Shown: positions 55,334-64,000 of the stretch, in pieces | Numbering within the stretch: position 1 is the stretch's first letter | How the letters are laid out: each line of letters opens with the position of its first letter | Source: Cherax quadricarinatus | Taxonomy: Eukaryota; Arthropoda; Malacostraca; Decapoda; Parastacidae | Reading direction: 5' to 3' | Assembly (NCBI RefSeq): GCF_038502225.1 | Contig: NC_091303.1 | Location: 31,515,914 to 31,579,913, forward strand | DNA: 64,000 nucleotides | Position numbers and translations under genes: made by a program | The notes under the pieces: model-generated | Databases searched by the model: none | What the model saw: only the letters and a program-made list of their open reading frames with translations | Told to the model about the DNA's origin: nothing

Positions 55334-56300
55334 TATTACTTCTGTGATTAATCTTCGCTTCTATTTATTATGTCCCTTCCCTCTCCAGATTTGCTCTCTA
55401 TTGGATTCCTTCAATATGCTTCCTCTTATTGTCCATCATGCTTCTTACTTTTCTCTCTTCCCTTGGATAGTTCTGATGATTTGTGTTTGCTCTTCTCCAC
55501 TTCTATGTGCAAAAACTCTCTTACCTACTGTAACTTCACACTTACTTTTTCTTGATCACTTTCATTCTCATGCTATTGCAGTATTCATCAATGATTCTAA
55601 ATCCCCTAATGTTGATGGGTATGGTGCAGTTTATCCCAACAGAATCATCTGAGGTCATTCAGCAAGTATTTTCTTAGCTGAGTTGTTTGCAGTTCTCATG
55701 CCAGTATACACATTTTGTTGATGTCCTCATCATTTGTAGTTATTTTAGACTCCTATTGTGTATTATAGGCTATTCAAAAATTTGATTCCCCCCTCATCCC
55801 ATAGTGTTATGTATACAGCTTTGGTTTTGCTGTAATTCTAGTAAACAAAGAATGTTGTTTTTAGCTGGGTCCCTAGACACTTTGATGTTCAGGGTAATGA
55901 ACAGGCAGAGATAGCCACTTGGTCAGCTGCTCATGACCTCCCAATTTCAGTAATCACTTGGCAGTGGCAATTCTGCAACTGCTAGCAGCTACAGTGATTA
56001 GAGTTGATCCACAGTCAAACTGTTTGGTTTGTGGCCATCTCACTGCAGTCGTGTTTGGGAGACTGCCCTCTTGCTGTCACCTACATATCGGCTACACGTC
56101 TCACTCACAGACACTGCATGGAAAAATGCCTGGCACTGTTCTGCTATGATTGCCAGGTTACATTCTCGGTTCATATCTAAAAATTGAGGGCCTGGGGAAT
56201 TCACTTTTGGTGTCTCCACCACCCCATCACACTTGAACTGACCTTACTGACAAGTTCCACCTTTGATGCAGACTCTCTCTCTCTATGCCTTTTTAACAGG
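55334..56300 (+). pseudogene. Decayed RNase H domain of the same LINE
   Basis: AIAVFINDSKSPNVDGYGAV (from an F-T-D-G-S-K motif), ASIFLAELFAVLMPVYT, and after several stops FSWVPRHFDVQGNEQAEIA. These are the first-strand Asp motif, the Glu helix and the C-terminal WVPGH/GNE-A-D motif of LINE RNase H. Later sequence (CLVCGHLTAVVFGRLPSCCH) may be the tail zinc region. Confidence 0.65.
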
Positions 56301-57144
56301 AACTGACTTATTGTAACAATTTTGATTTTATTTTGCCTTTTGCACTCTCCACTACCCTACTAACTTTTACCCTTGCATACTCCTGAACCTTGCTCATTCC
56401 TAACCTCCACTTACTCTTCCTTTTGTACATCTCTCTCTGCAGTGCTGTATTGACCTTTCAGTTTTAGCACTTAGTATGATTATATTATTTATCGTTATAC
56501 ATTCAAGGCCAATAATGTCAGGTTTAGTGGAAGAGAAAGTAATTTGTTGGCTACATCATGTGCTTTTTCTGAACCAAAGCCTGGGTCAGCAGGGAAATAC
56601 AATAGAACTCCTCTGCCTCTATCATAATATTACTGCTGTGTTGGTATTATAAGAGGGGCAGCATCTTCTCTCATTGTATTAACCCAATAAACACTATTTT
56701 GCCATGGTTAGCAAGGTATAGGAACTCTAAAATATGCAGTTCATTGGGTAGTCAACTGATGTAATGACTGCTCCTCATTGAATACAAACTGTATTTTCAC
56801 TACAGATTTCTTGTTTAAATGCTATTCACTCTTTATTTTCAATCATCAGTATGTTAAATAATTGTAAAAACACAGCTATAGTATGTACAAAATGGTTAAA
56901 AACACAGGATTGTGTAATTGTGAAAATGTACATTATTCAAGTTTTGCGGAGTCTTTATTTATGCACAGAAAATTATCTTCAAAATTTTTATGCAGGTGCA
57001 CGTAAATTAAGCATTCATAAGTTATTCATAAATTATGTAAGGAAAATGCTTTCTAAAAACTGACATGACTTGCAAGTACAGTCGGAGGCTGTGTGGGATG
57101 CAGATTGTGGGAATTTATTATATGCAACCCAAATTTTGCATGTA
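56301..57144. other. Unassigned AT-rich spacer
   Basis: No gene or repeat recognised. Confidence 0.4.
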
Positions 57145-57290
57145 CAGTGGAACCTCAGCTTACGAATGTCCCACCATGCGAACTTTTCAGGATACAAACT
57201 GTCGTTTGATTGATTTTTTGCTTCTGGATGCAAATGAAATTTCAGGAAGCATACTTTCCCCTCAAGGGAGGTTCCTTAAATAAATAAATA
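57145..57290. mobile_element. One end of a Tigger-type element
   Basis: CAGTGGAACCTCAGCTTACG preceded by TA; no matching right end found before 57402. Confidence 0.5.
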
Positions 57291-57777
57291 AAATATATAT
57301 TTCTTTGCAAAACTTACAATGTGTGTTTACATATCAAAATATGATTGGAGCAAAGTAAGCCACTATTATGCCAAGGCATTTCGGGCAGACTTAACCTAAT
57401 ACAGTGGACCCCCGGTTTGCGATATTAATCCGTTCCTGAGAGCTCATCGTAAACCAAAATTATCAAAAAGCGAATCAATTTTCCCCATAAGAAATAATGG
57501 AAATCAAATTAATCCGTGCAAGACACCCAAAAGTATGAAAAAAAAATGTTAACACATGAAATATTAAGTTTAATGCACACAAACTGAAGAAGACATGCAC
57601 AGAATACATGACACTTACCTTTAATGAAGATCTGGTGATGATTGATAGGATGGGAGGAGGGGAGAGTGTCGAACTTATTGTTTAGAAGGGGAATCCCCTT
57701 CCATTAGGACTTGAGGTAGCAAGTCCTTTTCCGGGGTTACTTCCCTTCTTTTAATGCCACTAGGACCAGCTTGAGAG

Positions 57778-58454
57778 TCACTGGGCTTCTGTCACACAAC
57801 ATATCTGTCCATAGACTTTCCTAAAGTGCTTCACAACATTGTCATTGTACAGGTTGCCAACACAGCTTGCAGTAGCTGTGCGAGGGTGATTTTCATCAAA
57901 AAAGGTTTGCGCTTCAAGCCACTTTGCACACATTTCCTTAATCTTTGAAGTAGGCAACTTCTTCAATTTCTCTCACCCCTCCTCCGAAGCAGTTTCCTCA
58001 GATCTGGCCTCTTGCTGTTGAAGATGATCTAGTAGCTCATCAGTGGTTAGTTTGTCATTGTCCTCCTCCACCAACTTCCACATCCTCCCCACTAACCTCC
58101 AACCCCAAGGACTTCCCCAATGCCACACTGGATTCCTCAACTGGCATAGGATTCCCAGGGTTAGCCTCAAACCCTTCAAAATCCCTTTTGTCTACACATT
58201 CTGGCCACAGTTTTTTCCAAGCAGAGTTCAAGGTCCTCTTAGCCACTCTCTCCCAAGCCTTACCTATAAGGTTTACACAATTGAGGATATTAAAGTGATC
58301 CTTCCAAAACTCTTTTAGAGTCAGTAGAGTGTCTGTGGTCACTTCAAAGCACCTTTCAAACATAGCTTTTGTGTACTGTTTCTTGAAGTTGGAAATGACC
58401 TGCTGGTCCATGGGCTGCAGGAGAGGAGTGGTATTAGGAGGCAAAAACTTGACC
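57778..58454 (-). pseudogene. Tigger transposase, C-terminal half
   Basis: PPNTTPLLQPMDQQVISNFK (third catalytic Asp), LNSAWKKLWPECVDKRD, SLGLEVSGEDVE, then frameshifted tail LPTSKIKEMCAKWLEA and HPRTATAS. The upstream catalytic core is absent; sequence right of the insertion at 61960-62010 returns at the transposase start (ATGGGCCCCAAGAAAGC on the minus strand). Confidence 0.8.
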
Positions 58455-58487
58455 TTAACCCTTTCAGGGTCCGTCCCGTAGATCTAC

Positions 58488-58565
58488 GATCCTCGACCTT
58501 CTACCTCTGGTGTGGGCACTCGTGACTCACGGTCGGGTGTTCCTAAACGTAAGAGAAAACTAATA
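58488..58565 (+). pseudogene. piggyBac transposase N-terminal fragment
   Basis: ACCTCTGGTGTGGGCAC and AAGAGAAAACTAATA correspond to TSGVGT and the RKRKLIF region of the transposase on the other strand at 19990-20070. About 75 bp with stops; evidence that non-autonomous copies derive from the coding element. Confidence 0.6.
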
Positions 58566-60890
58566 CAGTGGACCCCCGCATAGCGACCTTAATCCGTGCA
58601 AGAGGGCTGGCTGTTATGCGAAATGTTCGGTATGTGAATGAATTTTCCCCATAAGAAATAATGGAAATAAAATTAATCCGTGCAAGACACCCAAAAGTAT
58701 GAAAAAAAATTTTTTTTACCACATGAAATGTTAATTTTAGTACACACAAACTGAAAAAGGCATGCACAATTACATGACACTTACTTTTATTGAAGATCTG
58801 GTGATGATTGATGGGATTGGAGGAGGGGAGAGAGAGTGTTAGTGTTTAGAAGGGGAATCCCCTTCCATTAAGACTTGAGGTGTCGAGTCCTTTTCTGGGG
58901 TTACTTCCCTTCTTCTTTTAATGCCACTAGGACCAGCTTCAGAGTCACTGGACTTCTTTCGCACAACATATCTGTCCATAGTGGCCTGTACCTCTCGTTC
59001 CTTTATGATTTGTCTAAAGTGGTTCACAACATTGTCATTGTAACAGTCACCAGCACGGCTTGCAATAGCTGTGTGAGGGTGATTTTCATCAAAAAAGGTT
59101 TGCACTTCAAGCCATTTTGCACACATTTCCTTAATCTTTGAAGTAGGCAATTCCTTCAATTTCTCTCTCCCCTCCTTTGAACCAGTTTCCCCAGGTCTGG
59201 CCTCTTGCTCTTGAAGTTGATCTATCAGCTCATCAGTGGTTAGTCCTTCATTGTCCTCCTCCACCAACTCTTCCACATCCTCCCCACTAACCTCCAACCC
59301 CAAGGACTTTCCCAATGCCACAATGGATTCCTCAACTGGCATAATCCTCTCAAAATCCCTTCAAAATCCCTTTTGTCTACACATTCTGGCCACAGTTTCT
59401 TCCAAGCAGAGTTCAAGGTCTTCTTAGTCACTCCCTCCCAAGCCTTACCTATAAGGTTTACACAATTGAGGATATTAACGTGCTCTCTTCAAAACTCTCT
59501 TAGAGTCAGTTGAGTTTCTGAGGTCACTACAAAGCACCTTTCAAACAGAGCTTTTGTGTACAGTTTTTTGAAGTTTGCAATAACCTGCTGGTCCATGGGC
59601 TGCAGGAGAGGAGTGGTATTAGGAGGCAAAAACTTCACCTTAATGAATTTCATGTCCCCATAAAGTCGCTCTGCCACGTCTGTAGGATGACCAGGGGCAT
59701 TGTCTAACACCAGGAGGCACTTACGTTCTAATTTCTTTTCAGTTAGGTAATCTTTCACATTGGGGGCAAATGCATGGTGTAACCAGTCATAGAAAAAGTC
59801 CCTAGTGACCCATGCCTTACTGTTTGCCCTCCACAGCACACACAAATTCTCCTTGAGGACATTCTTTTGCCTGAACGCTCTGGGAGTTTCAGAGTGATAC
59901 ACTAATAAAGGCTTAACTTTGTAATCACCAGTAGCATTGGAACACATCAACAAAGTAAGCCTGTCTTTCATAGGCTTATGTCCTGGGAGTGCCTTTTCCT
60001 CCTGAGTAATGTAGGTCCTGCTTGGCATTTTCTTCCAAAACAGGCCTGTTTCATCACAATTAAACACTTGTTCAGGTTTCAGTCCTTCAGCCTCTGTGTA
60101 CTCCTTGAATTCATGCACATATTTTTCAGCCGCTTTGTGGTCCGAACTGGCAGCCTCACCATGCCTTATCACACTATGTATGCCACTACGCTTCTTAAAT
60201 CTCTCAAACCAACCTTTGCTGGCCTTAAATTCACTCACATCAGCACTAGTTGCAGGCATTTTTTTAATTAAATCCTCATGCAACTTCCTAGCCTTTTCGC
60301 TTATGATCGCTTGAGAGACGCTATCTCCTGCTAGCTGTTTTTCATTTATCCACACCAATAAGAGTCTCTCAACATCTTCCATCACTTGCGATCTTTGTTT
60401 CGAAAACACAGTTAAACCTTTGGCAAGAACAGCTTCCTTGATTGCCTTTCTGGTGCCCACAATAGTAGCGATGGTTGATTGGGGTTTCTTGTACAACCTG
60501 GCCAGGTCGGCGATACGCACTCCACTTTCATACTTATCAATGATCTCTTTCTTCATCTCTATTGGAATTCGCACCCTTATTGCTGTAGGGTTGGCACTAG
60601 AAGCTTTCTTGGGGCCCATGGTCACTTATTTTCCAGAGAAAATCACCAAAAACAATGTAATAATACGAAATGTTCCGATTGTATGCTTGGATGTTACCGC
60701 GGAGGCTGGTTGGTAAACAATGGCACGGGCGGTACATGTGAGGCTGGCTGAGGGCGCACATTGGACGCGTCTCGGTCGAACAGCGGTGAGCGGGTTTTTA
60801 AGCGGTGTGCGAGGCAAAATTTTAGCGATAAAATGTATCGGTATGCGGATTAAACGTTATGTGATGCCAACGGTATGCGGGGGTCCACTG
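58566..60890 (-). mobile_element. Tigger-type DNA transposon, best preserved (copy c)
   Basis: CAGTGGACCCCCGCATAGCG to GCGGGGGTCCACTG, 2,325 bp, TA at 58564-58565 and 60891-60892. It has the same architecture as 10823-13163. Confidence 0.9.
58839..60625 (-). pseudogene. Tigger (pogo) transposase, nearly intact
   Basis: An open frame of 378 codons from 60625 to 59489 covers the psq-type HTH (residues ~15-55), the CENP-B-type DNA-binding domain (~75-155) and the full DDE core. Catalytic Asp residues are D191 (NCDETG), D308 (LDNAPGH) and D345 (QPMDQQV). A frameshift after TLREF, near 59490, and a short deletion near 59345 separate it from the C-terminal 167 codons (EESIVALGKSLGLEV, acidic segment, basic tail). 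A repaired protein would be about 570 residues, as in TIGD1-type transposases. It acts in the nucleus on the element's terminal repeats. Two lesions make it probably inactive. Confidence 0.87.
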
Positions 60891-60892
60891 TA

Positions 60893-61937
60893 CGTCTTAC
60901 GCGCAGGGGTTTTTGACGTACTAGTACGCATAAATTCTAGCGCCATCAAATCTCTCGGGAAAAGGCTGGTAGGCCTCCTTATGAAAGAATGGGTCTATGT
61001 GGTCAGTGTGCATGGTATAAAAAAAATCCTGCAGTACACAGTGCATAATGAGAAAAAAAAAACTTTGACCGTTTTTTTGGCATAAAACAGCAACTTTGCA
61101 CTGTATTTTCGTATGGTATTTATTGTTGTATTCTAGTTTTCTTGGTCTCATTTTATAGAATGGAAGGCATATCACAGAAATTGAGATGATTTTGACTGGT
61201 TTTACAATGAAAAGTACCTTGAAATTGAGCTCAAAGTAGCGGAAATGTTCGATTTTTACCAAAGTTCAAAAGTAAAAAAATCATGCCAAGCGTCCAATAC
61301 ACATTAACTGGTGAGTCTAACATTCTTTTGCAAGTGCGCCAATATGATTTATACCATTTTTTACACTAATGCAGCAATCTGCATAACAGTAAATCTTCTA
61401 TTTTTTTGTGAGAATAAAAATTCAAAGTGGAAATCAAAAGAATGTAAGAGGGGACTTGAGACGTGACTAATGAACAGAGGAAATGTCATTTTATTGCCAG
61501 GAATGTATTTCTTGTTTGTTCTGGACCCTATTCGGAAATTGGCATTTTTTGAAATTTGTGTGAAATTGGCAAAATTGCTAAATTCTGACCACTGTATTGG
61601 ATAGTTGAAAATGGTAAATGGGTGGTTTCTTGCACTCATTCAATAGAAAAAATGTAGTTCTAGCGAAATATTCATGTTTTTTGTCGACTAGTACATTGGA
61701 ATTGGCCGAAAATGGGGCTCAAAGTGGGCAAAATCGCCGATGCGTAAACATCGCCGAGACCGCTAACTTCGCGAGAGCATAATTCCGTAAGTTTTCCATC
61801 AAATCTCATAATTTTGGTGTCATTATGATCGGGAAAAGATTCTCTATCTTTTCATAAGAAAAAACAAATTTTTTTTTTTTTAAATTTGGCTGACCCTGAG
61901 AACGAGTTTCTGAGAGGGCCTGTCGACCCTCAAAGGG
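60893..61937 (+). mobile_element. Body of piggyBac-type copy G
   Basis: GACGTACTAGTACGCATAAA through GGTGTCATTATGATCGGGAA match copies A and F base for base over long stretches. Confidence 0.8.
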
Positions 61938-62184
61938 TTAATAGTCATTAGCACCTTTTTTCTCGAAGGGTTGGCACTAGAAGCTTTCTTGGGGCCCATG
62001 GTGACTTATTTTGCAGAAACAAGCACCAAAAACACGGGGCAGTTCAGGCCACATGTGGACATGTCTCAGACGAATCGTGTATACTGGGTTTTTTAACGGG
62101 AACCGAGGCAAAATTTTTGCGTTAAAATGTATCGAATACCGGATTTATCGGATACCGATGCCATCGCAAACCGGGGGTCCACTG

Positions 62185-62518
62185 TACATAAACATTTAAA
62201 TATCATTTAAAATCACATTTACGTACCTTTATTGAAGACTCTTTTTGGCATCTGGAGGATAGGGAGGAGAAAGGGATGACTTATTATTGCCTCCACCACT
62301 GCCTCCACCACTGCCTCAACCACTGCCTCAACCACTGCCTCATCCACTGCCTCCACCACTGTCTCAACCACTGCCTCCACCACTGCCTCCACTACTGCCT
62401 CAACCACTGCCTCACTGCCCCTATGAAGTTTCTTTGAACCCATGGTGGCTTATTTCACAGTCACAATCAATAAGCAACCACTAAAGACAATGAATTTATT
62501 GTGAAATGTTCAGATGAA
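62185..62518 (-). mobile_element. Tigger remnant with a CCTCCACCACTG repeat
   Basis: ACCTTTATTGAAGACTC and, on the minus strand, MGSKKLHRGSEA (family start at about 62443) bracket a 12-bp tandem repeat at 62290-62415 that encodes VVEAVVEA. It is an internally deleted copy. Confidence 0.6.
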
Positions 62519-64000
62519 TGTAGACAACCTGTACTGTCTGCACAGACAGCCTATGCTGTCTGCCAGCACCCAGGTGCTGCCCTCTCTAGGAGTGCCCAGG
62601 TCAGTGGGATGCTGGTCCCACTCACTCACTCAGCAGCCTAGACTCAGACAACAAGTCCTACTCCTCTCTCCCCGCTGGGCATGGCCCTCCTGGGCCATGG
62701 GCACATAACACACTGCATGGGCACCACAGATACCACAAATACAAGAAGTGTCCTGGAACCACTTATAATTGAACCACATTCTGCAAGTGTCGCCAAATAA
62801 TCTCGTTCACATTGGTGGGAAGCGGTTGTCGCAGCAAGTGTGTTTGCCCGGAGAGAGGAAGGAAGAAAGAATGAAATTGGTGTTAACTTCATCACCCTAC
62901 ACAACAAGCATCCGTCTCTCATTGAGTTATCCTGATGTCGTGTCTGCATGTCTCAGCAACCAGACACAGGTTCAAGCAGGATCTAGCCGAAATTTACCAA
63001 ATTTCTTCGAGAATTGTAAGTGACCCCACGCTACAGTGTCCCACGCTGTTTCTCAAGTCATGTATTCAGCATCACTTGTATGTTCTGCCTTTGTTGTTCA
63101 GCTCAGCACAGCTATTTAAGCAAGCCAGAGGTGAGTTTTGTGGTTATTTCGTCGTCCAGTGTGAGTGTACCGCTGTGTTGTGGGTGGGAGGGTGGAAGTG
63201 GCTGTTTCCTCGCCTCGCCCATGCTCGCCCTACTCACACTCACCCGTCTACCACCACTCGCCACTACTTACTCCCTCTGTTGTGTTTTCTGCTGTTTTCT
63301 GTGTGAATTCATTGCCAGAGCTGTGTATCCAAGTGCCCGAGGCCACTCAAAGCTATGTGGATTGTCATACCACGTGGATCAGCATGCCACGTAGATCATG
63401 ATGCCACGTGGATCCCGACGCCACGTGAGATGTGGACGAAGCCACGTGGATCTACGAGCGACGTGAGCTACTGAGCCAGACGTCCCAGGCCACATGCTGT
63501 GGTCTGCTGTTGCCCGACTTCATGACGTCACGATGTCTGCCTGACATCACCTTGAGATGTCTGCTGATGTCACAGTGCTGCTGACATCACCTCACGATGT
63601 CACGCCTGATATCACATGATGTCACATCGAGTGTTTCAGTAATTATGTCAGTATTGTCGAGAAGATTGAGAGAAGATATACGTATGCCGTGTTAATTAAT
63701 TCCTCTCAGTCAGTGTTCTCACATGTTAGTGTATGGCTTAGTGTCAATTTTGTGCACAGAAAAGCATCATTTGCTTGTTGTACCGCATGTACCGCGGGTG
63801 TGTGTGTAAAGTTTTCCATGTGTCCAGTGTGGTCTTGAGCCCAGACCCCAGAGTAGCACCACTGTGTTGTCACCCGGTGTGACCAGCGCATTTGACAGCT
63901 GAAATTAGTCAGCCCTGAGCGTATGAGCCCCTTGTACAGAAAGCTCTTATGCTCGTCGCTCATAGATGTTCTGCAGAATCGTACCTGCTACGATTCCCAT
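62519..64000 (+). mobile_element. Non-autonomous LTR element, plus strand, cut by window end
   Basis: LTR 62519-62767 (TGTAGACAACCTGTACTGTC to CCACTTATA) followed by internal sequence that is the reverse complement of 25720-26870. Shared blocks include TTAATTCCTCTCAGTCAGTG and CGTATGAGCCCCTTGTACAG. No coding motif. It is diverged from the 24610 copy and so is an older or separate subfamily. Confidence 0.8.
63360..63630. promoter_or_regulatory. Cluster of CACGTG and TGATGTCA/TGACGTCA motifs
   Basis: Several GCCACGTGGATC units (63370-63460), then CATGACGTCACG and repeated GATGTC/ACATCAC motifs. Equivalent of 26100-26335 in the other copy; the E-box-like units are clearer here. Confidence 0.45.

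Larger units (their letters stand above)
58459..61937. mobile_element. TTAA-flanked piggyBac-type element, copy G, with Tigger inside
   Basis: TTAA at 58455-58458 and 61938-61941; left CCCTTTCAGGGTCCG, right GTCGACCCTCAAAGGG. The body right of 60893 matches copies A and F. The left ~75 bp (58490-58564) instead matches the piggyBac coding region around 20000-20080. Confidence 0.75.
57402..62184 (-). mobile_element. Tigger-type element (copy d), outermost level of a three-level nest
   Basis: Left CAGTGGACCCCCGGTTTGCG, right CGCAAACCGGGGGTCCACTG ending at 62184, TA-flanked. Its own sequence is 57402-58458 and 61942-62184; the rest is a TTAA-flanked insertion. Confidence 0.85.

Noticed and set aside
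55344..55652. 102-codon frame as an independent host gene
   Set aside because: Its end carries a decayed RNase H motif continuing in other frames downstream; it belongs to the degraded LINE.

Overview
This is repeat-dense eukaryotic DNA with no prokaryotic operon structure. It is most probably from a decapod crustacean, perhaps a freshwater crayfish. That identification is inference: it rests on the Tigger/pogo, piggyBac, RTE-like and CR1-like families, the heavy load of ACT, GAG and CAG simple repeats, and a LINE tail with the core CACCGAGGCAGGGTG that I associate with decapod genomes. No intact host gene can be assembled. The only good host-gene candidate is one 160-bp exon at 22337-22496, with consensus splice sites and a Gln/Ala-rich product.

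Layout. 1-9.5 kb: foldback elements, ~1-kb TTAA-flanked piggyBac-type non-autonomous elements, and an RTE-like LINE (3787-6445) buried inside a TTAA element that itself sits in a foldback element. 9.5-17.2 kb: three Tigger-type elements (9506-10637, 10823-13163, 16190-17152) plus the 5' end of an LTR retrotransposon with a tRNA-Pro-type primer-binding site. 17.3-22.3 kb: a twin-primed LINE tail, then a degraded piggyBac transposase gene (minus strand) split by a Tigger element carrying a large CAG array. 22.3-30 kb: the candidate exon, a palindromic tRNA-type SINE, and a 30-bp minisatellite of about 100 units split by a two-LTR non-autonomous retrotransposon. 30-37.5 kb: a broken minus-strand RTE-like LINE split by a 481-bp tandem pair and by a later 2.9-kb block. 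37.5-50.3 kb: one ACT-rich minisatellite cut into six pieces by a solo LTR, MITEs, two CR1-like LINEs and a Tigger derivative. It is bordered by inverted hammerhead-like, Penelope-type end sequences. 50.3-57.4 kb: three more piggyBac-type elements, two of which split a decayed RNase H-bearing LINE. 57.4-64 kb: a three-level Tigger/piggyBac/Tigger nest, then a plus-strand relative of the LTR element seen at 24.6-27.2 kb.

The components act as autonomous/non-autonomous pairs: the piggyBac transposase with the TTAA elements, Tigger transposases with the CAGTGGACC-ended elements, and the LINEs with their 5'-UTR/3'-tail derivatives. Every transposase or reverse transcriptase seen here has stops, frameshifts or deletions. 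The least damaged are the Tigger transposase at 58839-60625 and the CR1-like LINE at 42732-47190. Insertion boundaries give a relative chronology. The most unusual items are three CCCH zinc fingers in the CR1-like ORF1, the hammerhead-like motifs, the CRE-palindrome cluster inside the LTR element, and a Tigger DNA-binding domain fused in frame to an alanine-rich repeat.
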